DNA of 64,000 nucleotides, taken from the NCBI GenBank assembly GCA_934045075.1, contig OW203724.1, positions 18,157,143 to 18,221,142 on the forward strand. Reading direction: 5' to 3'. The position numbers and the translations under genes were made by a program. This stretch comes from Yponomeuta sedellus. Taxonomy: Eukaryota; Arthropoda; Insecta; Lepidoptera; Yponomeutidae. How positions within the stretch are numbered: position 1 is the first letter of the stretch; each line of letters opens with the position of its first letter. Of the stretch, positions 42,590 through 53,835 are shown piece by piece. The notes under the pieces are model-generated. The model did not search any database. It was given only the letters and a program-made list of their open reading frames with translations, and was not told where the DNA came from.

Positions 42590-42830
42590 ATTTAATACTC
42601 TCTGTATTACGTACAGGCAGCAGCTTAATACAGAGAGTATTGGAAGGAGGTTTGAAAATTCACTGATGCCGGTGAGTCGCCCATTAGCTGAGTTGGGAGA
42701 GCGCTGGCACGGCTAGCCAGAGGTGGCGGGTTCGAGTCCCGGCATGGGTGGAATTTTTAGCCTCTAAACGGTTTTAAAATTGTCCTTAGCACGGGTTAGA
42801 GCATTTAAAAGAATATAATCAATTGTTTTT
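42590..42830 (+). repeat. Family A SINE monomer with long 3' end
   Basis: The 5' part 'ctctgtattacgtacaggca', the tRNA-like head at about 42678-42750 and the tail 'ttagcacgggttagagcatt' 'taaaagaatataatc'. A non-inverted copy, useful as reference for the long-tailed RNA form. It ends only ~50 bp upstream of the last PDZ exon. Confidence 0.75.
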
Positions 42831-42877
42831 TCACCTTTCCTTTGCTGAAACTCACACAAATTTCTATCTGTCCCCAG

Positions 42878-42982
42878 GTCAATGATGAGAACGTTACATC
42901 GATGAAGACGCCAGAAGTGATTGATCTGTTGCGCCTCTTGCGCGGTTCCATCTGCATCACAGTTCTGCGGCCGCCACAGTGA
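42878..42982 (+). CDS. PDZ scaffold gene, last exon (end of PDZ-c and stop)
   Basis: The acceptor is ...tttctatctgtccccag. Residues 574-607: 'VNDENVTSMKTPEVIDLLRL' 'LRGSICITVLRPPQ', then TGA at 42980-42982. It completes PDZ-c: alphaB 'KTPEVIDLLRLL' and last strand 'ICITVLR'. The first alphaB residue is not His, so the ligand class probably differs from PDZ-b. The protein ends two residues after the fold, so there is no phosphatase or kinase domain downstream. That rules out a canonical PTPN13-type layout for this isoform. Confidence 0.92.
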   Translation, partial: VNDENVTSMKTPEVIDLLRLLRGSICITVLRPPQ

Positions 42983-43090
42983 AACTGCACCTTTATAAGC
43001 CGGCACTACTTTGTTTCATGCCACGGTGAAAGTTGACCTTTTGATCTCAGGGAGCTCTAGGCATGAGTTCTGGAGTTCTAGAACTCGTTT

Positions 43091-43424
43091 ACAGGGTGAC
43101 ATTAAAATTGTTAGCAAAATGTTGAGAGGGCATTCAGATCATTATTTAAAACCCTATAGTTTTTGATAAAAAACGGCATTTTTTTGTTTACCGAACCTTA
43201 ACAAACCACATCAGCATAAAAGTAAAAATATCGATAAAATATTTGGTTCAAACCTCTTACGCCCGTTCGTTTATAGAAATCGCACGTAATTTTTTAACGT
43301 AGTAGAATACGTGGAACCGCTGTGGTTTATGAAACAAATGTTGAAAACTTCGACAAACAACATTTTAGTTTAACTGTTTATCAAGACGAAAAGAATAGTG
43401 CTCGAGATTTTAAATTCACCCTGT
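43091..43424. repeat. Mariner-type MITE in the 3' UTR or just after
   Basis: 'acagggtgacattaaaat' at the left and, reversed at the right, 'acagggtgaatttaaaatct' are inverted ends next to TA on both sides. There is no transposase inside. It starts about 110 bp after the PDZ gene stop codon. Confidence 0.6.
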
Positions 43425-43458
43425 AGAACATAGGTCTTATTATTTCAACGGCAGCGCC

Positions 43459-43464
43459 AAATAA
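43459..43464 (+). promoter_or_regulatory. Possible polyadenylation signal of the PDZ gene
   Basis: AATAAA about 480 bp after the stop codon, the first such hexamer downstream on this strand that is not in the MITE. Followed by T-rich DNA. Without transcript data the true end is unknown; see the unique AT-rich stretch to 47336. Confidence 0.3.
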
Positions 43465-43895
43465 AAAATAGTAATTTATTAGATCTTCTGCGGGTTTCAA
43501 CTTCGAAGTATTCAGTTCTCTCCTACTTGAGGCTCACGGAAATTTCCATTATTTAGGCCAGAAGAAACTACATTGATTTTTAAACAAAATGGCTTGACTT
43601 TTGCTTTAAATGACATACGTAGAAAAACGAAAAGTGTTAGCATAATCTTACTCTTTAATTTGTACTGTTATTTGCCAAACAGTCGTGATAATAACATCGA
43701 TGCTCTAAGGATTATGGTCTCGGGTTTTTTTTTAACTTGCGAGGTAAGGACTACCGTAATGTGGAAATTATTGTTCTTTTGCCTGATTAATAGTCATGAT
43801 CTCCTATGATCTCTTAGATGTAAATAATGTCAGGTAAGGATCAAGTACGTGAACTGTAGCCCAAAAAGGGTGACTTATATCGATTATCTATTCTT

Positions 43896-44097
43896 TCTTT
43901 ATCTTATAATATAAAAATTAATCGCTGAATGTGTTGGTAAGCGCAAATCTCGAGAGCAGCTGAACCGATTTCGCTAATTCTTTTTTTAGAATATTTCTTG
44001 AAGTACGAGGATAGTTCTTACGGAGGGAAAAATAAACGGTACTTCGTACCGCACCGTACGGTACGGTGCGGTACGAAGTTTGCTGGGTTAGCTAGTA
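43896..44097 (-). repeat. 'ctagctaacccagc' repeat with a perfect 39-bp palindrome
   Basis: A minus-strand copy of the 28838 family. At 44041-44079 the copy contains 'acttcgtaccgcaccgtac', one central base, and the exact reverse complement. In the sister copies this point holds only one 'cttcgtaccg'. Confidence 0.65.
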
Positions 44098-44550
44098 TAC
44101 GTATAAGTCTACATTTGAAAATGAAGAGGCATGGTGCTGGTCACGTAGTATCTGGTCAAAATCGGACATTCGGTCAACTGGCATTTAACGCTTGCCTTCA
44201 GGCGTGACTGGGGTAAAGTGTCAACCTGATTTACTTAAAAAAATTACGAGGAAAAGATTTTGTTCTGGGAAGTTGCTGAAAATCAGTGCTGCCAAGATCA
44301 CTACGCTGCTTTGACTTTCTTGCATAATACTCGAGCCTCGACTTTTGTGTTATACCTAAGTCAATAAATACTTGAGGCATAATAACCTTGTGGAGTGGAG
44401 ACCACCAGTCGGCAATGCAGATAAATTATGGGACGGCTACAGACGGACCAGGAAGTCAAGAAATACAATTTGTATTTAGAAGAAAACCATTCAAAATTAT
44501 TGCCAAATATTATAAACATATTAAAAAAACTGGCATTTATAGATAGCTTT

Positions 44551-44740
44551 AAAAACCTATTTAGAGGCTAAAAATTTCGCTGATGCTGGTACTTGCCCAT
44601 TAGCTCAGTTGGGAGAGCACTGGGACGGTTAGCCAGAGGTCGCGGGTTCGAGTCGTGGCATGGGTGGATTTTTTAGCCTTTAATTAGGTTTTTCAAAAAT
44701 TGTCCTTAGCACGGGTTAGTGCAACAAAAAGAACATACCT
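44551..44740 (+). repeat. Family A SINE with a short inverted left arm
   Basis: The left end 'aaaaacctatttagaggcta' (minus-strand short end) is joined after about 30 bp to a plus-strand unit with tRNA-like head (44595-44668) and long end ('ttagcacgggttagtgcaac'). No clear TSD was found. Same short/long arrangement as the intact inverted copies. Confidence 0.65.
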
Positions 44741-44979
44741 AATTTATGATATTACATAGACCAAAATAACTGTTCAGTTGAGGCGGGTGCCTCGTTAGTC
44801 AGAGGATCGCCACAGATACTTTACATTAGGTAAGATAAACTACACACAAATTGGTTTACCTTTTGGTAATATTTTAGCGCCCCTGCTGTCCACTGCGCGC
44901 ACAGTTGTGTTAGTTACTATGTATTCCTGAATGAAATATTCCCCAGATTTGGCGATTTCCAAATTAAAAAAAAAAAAAA

Positions 44980-47336
44980 ATCAAAAAAAAAAAAAGAGTC
45001 TACTTTTACTCGTTTGCTGAACAAACCCATATTGCTAAGCGTTTGCTTGTCTGTCCATGAGTGAATGAGTTAACTTACAATTAGAAATTTATCATTGAGG
45101 GAACTTTTCAACATTTCCCTTGCTTAGATTGGAGTACCTTAAGTGACAGAATATCATGCATGACTAGAATTCGTATAAATTCTTACTATCCCGGTGTCGG
45201 TTTTATGTACTTCTTCTTTTCCCTGCCTTATTATTCTACAAGTAATCATAAAGAATGCTTCGAGCGACATGACATTGAACAATCAACGATGACGTCATCG
45301 ATTGTGGTCTGTTTAATTTAGTACAATGAAGAGCAAAAGTTCAATTTTGGTACTCGAAAGTTTCCGTTTCCGGGAAACGAGGCAGTGTTGCCATGATGAG
45401 AAACTAATTCTTTACAATTATTGCAAGTGTTACCAGAAGATTATTACTGGATTCTTTTGTCAAATACGGGCCAAAAGACCGTGTGTAAATAACTTTGTGA
45501 CCTCAAATATTAAAAAGAAAACCTTTATTTAAGGAAAGTTCCTAAGTCGTAATCAGTGACTATTAATGGTATTGCCTAAAATACAAGCCCAAAATCTTGC
45601 ATTGCGTTCTGATAAGTAAACATAAGAAATATATTGTGGAATTGATCTCTGTAAAAAGAATCTCCAGAAGTTTTTTGATAGATAACGTGCTTATTATTAA
45701 ATCTTCTAATACCTAACTTATATGAGAAATAATCGCGCCACTGCATAAATAATGACCAACATCAAGCAACGAAAAGCAAAACTAAATAAAATTACCAAGT
45801 ACATTATTATACTCACATGTAAAATTCCAATTTTTACCCACCACACAAAATAGATAACTTGAACCTTATACCAATATAAACTTACGTCATAGACTTTAAG
45901 GAACTCTACATACAATATGATATTACAAACATTTTTGAGGAGTATAGAGGCAAAATGTATAAATAGCATTCCACTTGTCTACTGTAAATTGTGTAAAAAG
46001 ACACTAATTTTAATAGTCCTAGTTGATGTTACAGCAAAAAAAATCCTTACACTTTGAAAGTAACAGATATTAATATTTTTCAAACTTTGATGAGAATAAG
46101 TACAAATATTTTTTAACAAGTTTATTAGTTGCTTAACTAATGAATTTGATTCACTGAAGAATTGTGTTAATTGCGTACAATAAAACTATTTATAGATGCA
46201 CAATAATTATATAACATCGTCGTGCATACTCTTATAAAATAGGTACCTAGTGATTGTTTAAGTATTTATTAACTCGTTTCTACATCTTTAAGATATCCAC
46301 AAAATGGCAAAAAAAACCTTAAGGTCCTAACATTCAAACATCTAGTCAAAGTACATTTTAACCGCAATTAAGTACATTAGAAAATATAATAATTATTCTC
46401 TGTAAAAAGTATATATTGCTAACGGAAGAAAACATGATTATAATACTATGGACTATGTGTGTTGATATTCTACGTACGTTTCAATGTAAGATATTTTAAA
46501 AACAACATTATTATAGCTGTTTGAAACTTAAAAGATTTTATAGACAAATCTACTGAAATACTATATTTTAATATATTAGTCAATCCTCTAACTACTTACT
46601 AATGTAGGAAACAAAACTCCTTATAAAATTACCCGAACGAATCATACAACTGATATTCTAAAAGAATTGTGATGGATTTGTGTTAGATAATATTAAATTA
46701 AAATAAAATATAGACACATACTTAGGTAAACGTTATCAATATTATATTGATGGTAAGTATTGCGTCTTAGCTGAGCATAGTTTTTAGCGAAATTAATTTA
46801 AATCCACTTGTGCAATTTAGAATAAACTAAAATGAGTTTATGATCTGTGTTATGGGACAACATAATCAATTTAATGATTAATGAATTATGTTTAAGGTGC
46901 TCATGTCTATGGTGGATCTTTCAAAGCACATTTCTTTGCTAGTCTTGCTTGTGTATTTTATTATCGAGAAAATTATTAGATTATGAAAATGTTTATATTT
47001 ATTGAGATGTAGTCTTGAGTGTTTCAATGCCTTGCTTTAAGTTTTGATTATTGTAATAACTGTCAGTCATAGAGTAAAACATTGTAACAGAAGTATGATA
47101 CCTACTTATGGAAATAATGTTAAAACGTTTAGAAATAAATGATATGACACATCTAATGTGTTTTTGTGAAAACTGTCTCAGGAAAGTTAGTTACAGTCTG
47201 CGCAACAGCACAACAATATCTGGTTTGGCTTATTGTTTTTACGAGTTAAGTAAGTAGACTAACGTATAATTTTTATTTGACTCTAGAAGTGTAAATGTGT
47301 GATGAAATTATATGTTAGGAAATTATATTATATTAG
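44980..47336. other. 2.3 kb of unique AT-rich DNA after the PDZ gene
   Basis: The longest stretch without any repeat family I can recognise. Reading frames are short. It contains several AATAAA-like hexamers, for example near 46181. It could be a long 3' UTR of the PDZ gene or plain intergenic DNA. The absence of SINEs hints at constraint, but this is weak evidence. Confidence 0.35.
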
Positions 47337-47574
47337 GGCTTCCGTGCTTCGCAAGGAACGCTAAGCCGTTGGTGCCGGCTGTCATATAATGGCAGTCGCT
47401 AAGCCATGTCAGAGGCCTTATGGGCGGCTTGATAACTTCTGACAGTAAGGCCCGCCACTGTCTTACAATCCTCCACCAACCCGGACTTGGCCCCCATGGT
47501 GGAGTATGGCCTAACCTTCCTGCGATGTAGGAAGAGACCCGTGCCCCAGCAGTGGGGACATACAAGGGTTGATA
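47337..47574 (+). repeat. 5S-derived SINE (family B), 5' truncated
   Basis: It starts 'cttccgtgcttcgcaaggaa' and ends 'ccccagcagtggggacatac' 'aagggttgataacg'. The 5S promoter head is missing. The open frame across it is a repeat artefact. Confidence 0.8.
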
Positions 47575-47762
47575 ACGAAAATTATATTAGCGTGAATTTC
47601 CCGGTCTCACTTTGAATTAATTACACTTTAAATACTTTGTGTGTTTATCGTGTCCGTAAAAGGTAATTTGAGGTGCTGTGTATGCTTACATGTGTATAAA
47701 TTATTAACCAAAAGGGCCATGGGTCCCCAGACATAATCTGTAAAGTGAAATTTCTCCAAAAT

Positions 47763-47964
47763 AATCATAAAACTATACTATTTTTATTTTAATGCACTAA
47801 CCCGTGCTAAGGAACAAATTTAAAAACCTATTTAGAGGCTAAAAATTTCACCCATGCCGGGATTCGAACCCGCAACCTCTGGCTATCCGTGCCAGCGCTC
47901 TACCAATTGAGCTCAATTGGTAGAGCGCTGGCACGGATAGGTAGGTTTTTAAATCATAAAACTA
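47763..47964. repeat. Head-to-head inverted family A SINE with 13-bp TSD
   Basis: 'aatcataaaacta' at 47763-47775 and 47952-47964. Long end left (minus), short end right (plus). The arms meet at the D-arm of the tRNA-like head in a perfect palindrome, 'accaattgagctcaattggt' (centre near 47912). The right arm lacks the stretch between the anticodon arm and the tail. Confidence 0.9.
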
Positions 47965-48289
47965 ATAAGTTTTTAAGTAATTTTGGAGACATGTAAAATT
48001 AACATATTTTAAACTTTCGCGACTTGTACACATAGTTAGAATATTTTGGGGGCTTAATCGCGTAGTGAAGCGGTTGAAATTAAGAAACACAAAAATTTTA
48101 ATCGGGAATGTGGTTTCAAACTGTCGCAAACGTGGGATCCGGTCATCAAGATTTGTTCGAGTGGAAAAAAGTCGCATAGCTTATCGTCCGACATTGTCAG
48201 TGTAGTGTGTCGCAACCCTAATAGTGCTTTGTGATAGCTGATTGAGGGTAGTCTGAAAGAAACCTCATCAGCCGAAGATGCGAACGGGT

Positions 48290-48400
48290 GCCAGCCATCA
48301 GTCTTCTCGTGACCACGATGACTGTAACGTCGTCGAAACGTCGAGGTAAAATAGCAATAAATTACTACGCGATTAAGCCCCGAAAATATTCTAACGACAT
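48290..48400 (+). repeat. Dispersed repeat with 'aacgtcgtcgaaacgtcga'
   Basis: 'ttctcgtgaccacgatgact' 'gtaacgtcgtcgaaacgtcg' then 'acgcgattaagccccgaaaa'. Pieces also at 8631, 30262 (reversed) and 34500. I know the motif as common in moth genomes; the class is uncertain. Confidence 0.45.
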
Positions 48401-48828
48401 GTAAAATTCTCCGATTTTATGCTTTAGTCTCCGCTGGTTAGAAACAATTTTCAGACGCAATTTTTATGCATTTAAATAGTCAAAAATCATATTCGTGAGG
48501 CACATGGAGCCAGATAAACATTTCCATCTACTCTATGATTTCAACTCTGGGTAGTCGGCTAGATGAAGCACGTCGTCGTAATGAAACCCATAATGAAGTG
48601 GCAGAAAGAAACCGCGTAGAAAAACTATCATAAATATACCTATGCCAGGAATCACAGACATGACTTCTTGGGTAAGAGTTAAATGATCTAATATTCAAGA
48701 GGTTAGGTAAGTAAACTACAACATCCGAGTGGACACTTCACTACTAGATGCTATTTTCTGACTATAAACAAATACAGCTTGTGGGGAGACATATGAAATG
48801 AATGAATGAAAATTCTTAACTGCATTAC

Positions 48829-49096
48829 AAACAAATTTGTTTAAAAACCTATTTAGAGGCTAAAAATTTCACCCATGCCGGGATTCGAACCCGCAACCTC
48901 TGGCTATCCGTACCAGCGCTCTACCAATTGAGCCAATGGGCGACTCACGGCATCAGTGAAATTTCGAACCTCTTTACAATATTCTCTGTATTACGTACAA
49001 AAATTAAAAAAATTTTTAGCCTCTAAATAGGTTTTTAAATTTGTTCCTTAGCACGGATTAGTGCATTAAAAATAAAAATAGTGTAAACAAATTTGT
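48829..49096. repeat. Inverted family A SINE with 12-bp TSD
   Basis: 'aaacaaatttgt' at 48829-48840 and 49085-49096. A minus-strand unit (short end left, full tRNA-like head) runs to 'ctctgtattacgtac'. It is then joined to the last ~85 bp of a plus-strand unit with the long end. Confidence 0.88.
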
Positions 49097-49327
49097 ACAA
49101 AGGCGAGCTTAATACTAAATAGTATTTTCTTCCAGGTAACTCACATACATAAGATAGAGTTGTCAAAACTACCAAAATCATATATTTTGTCATGAATAGG
49201 GAGAGCGAAGTGAACTAATGCCGAGTATCCAATAATGCGGGGTCCATGGATCTCGGGATTCAAGAAAAAAATATTAATACACTTTTTGATAACTTCTGAC
49301 TATTAATCGTCCTATTAATCGTAGTAA

Positions 49328-49441
49328 TCCTCCACCAACCCGGACTTGGCCCCCGTGGTGGAGTATGGTCTAACCTTCCTACGATGCAGGAAGAGACCCG
49401 TGCCCCAGCAGTGGGGACATACAAGGGTTGATAACGATAAC
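49328..49441 (+). repeat. 5S-derived SINE (family B), 3' end
   Basis: 'cctccaccaacccggacttg' to 'acaagggttgataacgataa'. Only the last third of the element. Confidence 0.75.
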
Positions 49442-49446
49442 GAACA

Positions 49447-49562
49447 CTTTTTTATGTAGCATATAAGCGTCCCACTGTAGGTCGGCCTTCTTTCATAGAG
49501 ACAGTATGGGCTTAATTACCACGCGTGCCCGCGTGGTAATTAAGCCCATACTGTCTCTATGA
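49447..49562. repeat. Palindromic family D SINE 3' end
   Basis: 32-bp arms ('catagagacagtatgggctt' 'aattaccacgcg' and its exact reverse complement) flank a 4-nt centre 'tgcc' at 49528-49531. The left arm continues outward to the family D tail ('ccttctttcatagag' and 'cccactgta' further left). Confidence 0.8.
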
Positions 49563-50144
49563 CGGATGCCCAAATCGCGGAATTAATAATTCTTCCGGAA
49601 ATCGCTTCGACCTTCTGGAATCCGTTACGGGCCCTACAGGTGACTTTGCGACAAAAAAATATCGGCTACCAACTGTCCTATGAAACAATGACCCCAACGT
49701 CAACGAGCACCGTCCAACAGTGTGTAACAAAGGCAATAAGCGTATCCCAGCAACGGTATGCAAGGTATCGATCAGTCCGCAGTAGCCGCTCGACTGGAAA
49801 CAATCACTAATGCATATGCCGTTCTCAACACTCACTCATGCAAGCAGTCTGTGTCTTATGCAATTTTGTTATCAGCCATACTATTACGGCTACCTGCCTA
49901 TTTTGTAATATCTACGTGCCGCAGCTTTTATACGTTCAGTTTCATATGAACATACATAGTACCTAATCATAGTAAGTTTTCATTTTTGTTTTTTTACATG
50001 TAAAATGTATGTATATGTATATTATAGTTATATATGTTTGTTTGAATAATATAAAAATTAACAATATTTATTATATTATGAGTTAGTTTGTGTATTTTAT
50101 TAAATATATGTGAATATTAGTTTTTTTTAACATTAACATTTACA

Positions 50145-50335
50145 TACAGGCACATACATTGCTTCTGGCCCCACACTAGGATACCCTGTGTCGTGGGAAC
50201 CAGAAACAACGACATCACAAAGATGTAAACATCCAAGACCTGGACTTTTTTTTTGTTTCCAGTCGGGATTCGAACCCGGGACCTCTTGCATGGTAGGCAG
50301 ACGCGCCACCGCTACGCCACAGAGGTCGTCTACGT
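50145..50335 (-). repeat. tRNA-headed SINE, family C
   Basis: 'acatacaggcacatacattg' at the left (tail) to 'cgctacgccacagaggtcg' at the right (head). Confidence 0.8.
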
Positions 50336-50405
50336 TGTAAGTCAGCCCCTACGCCACAGAGGTTGTAAGTCAGTCCGCTACGCCACAGAGGTTGTAAGTC
50401 AGTTT
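50313..50405. repeat. Short tandem repeat of a SINE head edge
   Basis: 'ctacgccacagaggt.gt' occurs three times, and 'gttgtaagtcag' follows each. It involves the outer edge of the family C head plus adjacent flank. The period is about 29-38 bp. Confidence 0.7.
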
Positions 50406-51019
50406 ATGTACATATTCTTCTAATATACTTCATCTACATCTACCTACCTACTCTCATCATCTTTCAGTTCTATCCATCTCAAGGTTATCTGAAAGAGATC
50501 GCTTTTGGCGATAATACCGCAGTACAAAATAGTACTGGTGTGATTAGATACAAGATGAGACAAAAAGTATTCATAAAATCATAGGCGTAACTTTGGCTTT
50601 GGTTTCTACGTAATGAGATGATATTTATACAGCGTCCAGTTGCACCTTTACTCACACTAGATGGTTAAAGGCACCACTTGGATGCTGTGGTGCCTAGGGC
50701 ATTGTTTTTAGAGAGTTGCCTAGCACCTATACCATCCTGATAGCGGCCTAGCCCAAAGGGAAAGACTAGTCAATACGCGCGGAACCAACAAAGCTGTGGG
50801 TTTATTATTGTTTCTTCTAGATATTTTCCTTTATCGTTAGCGTGAGGTATCGCTACTACAAATTCGTAAATGTACGTAGCTTTGAATTAAACAAAGCATA
50901 AAGTAAGTCGTGTAGATAACCAATGTTTTTTTAATATGTGTATGGGTAAATGCGAGTACATATGTATGAACAAGGAGAGTTCAAAATATCTATTTACACC
51001 AAAGATATTTTTTCGCGTT

Positions 51020-51130
51020 TAGATTCCATGCCCACTGCTGCGCAAAGGCCTCCACCAATTCAGTCCAGAGTTTCCTGTCCTGGGCCACCTCAAATAGTGC
51101 TCACGAGGCATTATTACTAAGCCTCTATCT
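51020..51130 (-). repeat. RTE-type LINE 3' fragment
   Basis: 'ttccatgcccactgctgcgc' 'aaaggcctccaccaattcag' and 'gagtttcctgtcctgggcc': the reversed end of an RTE-like LINE. Confidence 0.4.
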
Positions 51131-51261
51131 TCAAACTCTGACGAAGTAGGTCGGGCCTATAAAAGGTCCCACGGTAAGTGGTTCAGTAGAAAGGTAATAG
51201 TAGTAGTATTTTTGAATTGAAACATTCGTAAACTTACACATTTTATGTAAAACTTGAACGT

Positions 51262-51503
51262 CTCACTGCAGTGCACAGCCCTTTTCTCAGAGAGAGATGG
51301 GCTTAATAACCACGCGTGCCCACGTTATTTGTTTTGAACACCTCAGGCACTCATGTTTCCTCACGCTTTTTATTTTTGCCACTATAACTTCACAAATGAA
51401 CATAAGTTAGGAAACAAAGGACAATTAATACATACCGGGTTTCGAACCTCCGACCTTCCGATTGAGAAGACGGTGTTCGACCGTTCCGCTACCACAGCTC
51501 TTA
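51262..51503 (-). repeat. tRNA-headed SINE, family D
   Basis: 'tctcactgcagtgcacagcc' at the left (tail), and on the minus strand a tRNA-like head at 51440-51500 ('gtggtagcggaacggtcgaa', B-box-like 'ggttcgaaacc'). Confidence 0.7.
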
Positions 51504-51590
51504 ACTACACGTTATTGTTTTTGTCGGACTCCATAATTAATTAAGAAATACTAACATATTAATTAGGTATGCTACTAATATTACATTCTA

Positions 51591-51847
51591 CAGTCTATTT
51601 ATTCTTACTTGTCAAATTTAGTAAACAAGATTCTAACCTTAAAATTAAGATTAGATGCCTAAACTAGACATTTTCTCGCAAATTTATGAACTAGCATGAA
51701 CTATGTTTATAAAATTGGCAGCGTGTTGTCTAAAAGAGTGTTCCAGGTTACTTTATTTATGGAAATATGGCAGTTTTGGACTAAAAAGTCACAGTTTAAG
51801 GGTAGAATCTTGTTTACTAAATTGGACAAGTAAGAATAAATAGACTG
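51591..51847. repeat. MITE with 50-bp inverted ends and TA duplication
   Basis: 'cagtctatttattcttactt' 'gtcaaatttagtaaacaag' at 51591 and its near-exact reverse complement ending at 51847, flanked by TA on both sides. There is no open frame inside. TIR identity is about 95% by eye. Tc1/mariner-like by its TA target. Confidence 0.75.
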
Positions 51848-53569
51848 TACTTATTACGAAGTAGACAAGATTTTCATTGAAGTGTTGATAAAAGTTAATT
51901 ATGAAAGTTGATGATAATCAGCTACTATTACAATTGTATCTGGGACATTCAATATTAGATAAATATTAAATAAGATTGCCATCAAAAGCACTACAAAAAG
52001 AACCTACAATATCGCGAATTTCCTTTCCATGTTTGTCTTGAAAGGAAGACAAACGCGGAATGAAATGGAGATTACTAGTAAGAAAAGATTATCTAGGAAC
52101 TTTGCGATGCTTTTTGCGTTATGAACGTAGGAAGCTGTTTAACCAAAATAATTCTCCTCCCCCTTTTATTTATTAAAAGCTTCAGCATACAATTATCGTG
52201 CAAAAAATCGACCGTTGCGTTTCCATTACGCCTCAAAAATTTAACAAGAGAAAAATGCTAATTAGGTACGTGCAGCCGCTTTCTTTACCCAAATTTAACG
52301 TTACAATTATTTAAGGGGCTTTGAAAATAAACAACAATTTCACGGCAGTATGCCAGCGACGCTTAGCAAAATTAGAAACTTATGTACATCTTCAAAATTG
52401 CTTCAATATTACTGGCTTAGTCAACGGCAAAAGGAAGTAGGTATATATTCCTCCACGTAAGTTTTGCTGGCATCAATCTGGGAAAGATATACGAATTGTG
52501 CTTTGACAATTTATCCACCAGTTCTTTTTATGGCCTGTTGCTTACTCCCCTAGGTTCAGCGACCCGAAGTGGGTCTTGGCCTCCGTCACAAGAAGTCGCC
52601 ACTTGATGGTCTGTTACGTACTTAATAAAGCCACAACGTGGCTTAGCCCCATGTGATATATTCAATTAAAAACGTTGCAAAGCGCCTTAACAAGTTGCAG
52701 TGGCCGTAGAGCGCGTCGCAAAAGAGATGTAGCATATGGTTAGCGTCACGGTCAGTGGACGCCCAGCGGGTCCAGGCAACCACCTCGTCAGGCCTCGCCG
52801 CCGCCGACCGTTCTATTCCATATTCGAATTTTCGAAAACCATAAGCCAAGTAGAGTTAACTCTTACATGCTGGCCGCAAAAATGAGTGCCGGTAATTTGC
52901 TACTGAATAAGAAATAAAAATTAAAACGAGGCCATGCTCACTCACATGCTCGAACTTTTTATCTGATAGCTTAATACGTTCTTGGACAGTTATTAGGTAA
53001 ATCCAATTGCTCTAGCCAGATTGTTGGTAAGTTTATGAAACAATTAACCTTGATTATGTCGTGTGACACCATTTTAGATGCACAATTTCATCGTGGTAGG
53101 AGTGTCAAAACAAAAGTTATCAGAATCAATAGCAATCTATGATCCACTATTTTGTAGTACTACTGGGCATAGTCATTATATGCAAAAAAAGATTTAGCTT
53201 TGTCACCTTGGACGACGACTTTGATGGTTGGTAATTACAGTAAATTACTAAAATGGACTTAATGTGGGTGTTTGTGATGTCCTTGGCTGCTTACCATTGC
53301 ACAGGGAATCCTAGTTTAGGATCAGGAAAAGTGACTGTGTTGCGTCTATGTTTTTATTATTATCGATTTTATATTATTATTATCGTCGATATTTTTATCA
53401 GAGTATGTCGTACTCTACATACGTATTTCCTTTTTTATGTCCAAAAAAGTGTTTTCTATCTCTCTCTACATACTTAATATAAAAATTATCTAAGTAGGTA
53501 TCGATAAATAACATAAAATAAAAAAAATAAAAAATATAGTACATTAAGAAATCAAACTTATCAGGATAG
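51848..53569. other. Mostly unique intergenic DNA
   Basis: It contains a GC-rich patch at 52540-52850 ('gcgacccgaagtgggtcttg' then 'gcgcgtcgcaaaagag', 'caacgtggc') with an open minus-strand frame of 68 codons and no recognisable domain. It also has a decayed family C body at 53255-53335 ('tttgtgatgtccttggct'). Confidence 0.4.
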
Positions 53570-53826
53570 GTTCTTCTGTCCTGTATACTTTCGTGCTGGC
53601 GAGTGTAGTAGGTAGACCAAAGCACAGACAGTCGCAGTGGATCGTAGTGCGCGGACGCGGCACCTGTCACCACTTTTGTTCGTGACTGTATCGAATTACG
53701 TTCGTTGGTTCGCTAGAGGAAGTGCAGTGAATGACTGGCCGGTTGAAAATGGTTGGACTTTCAATTGTTTTGAAAAAAAAATGATCGGATGACTTGGTGA
53801 TATCCTGAAAATTAATCGATTTTTTG
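53570..53826 (+). promoter_or_regulatory. Candidate promoter and noncoding first exon of a rightward gene
   Basis: A GC- and CpG-richer stretch (53590-53730: 'agacagtcgcagtggatcgt', 'gtgcgcggacgcggcacctg') in AT-rich surroundings is followed by a near-perfect splice donor, 'tgGTAAGTAAG', at 53825-53835. Motifs like 'tcagt/cagtc' that suit arthropod initiators occur, but I cannot pick a start site. No coding exon of such a gene is recognised to the right within the window; insect first introns are often longer than 10 kb. This is inference. Confidence 0.3.
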
Positions 53827-53835
53827 GTAAGTAAG

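Noticed and set aside
42983..44000. Tyrosine phosphatase domain after the PDZ domains (PTPN13 layout)
   Set aside because: The frame stops right after PDZ-c. No HCSAG-like signature or further exon was found downstream.
52643..52849. 68-residue minus-strand frame in a GC-rich patch
   Set aside because: No recognisable domain, no splice support and no second copy in the window. Left unassigned.
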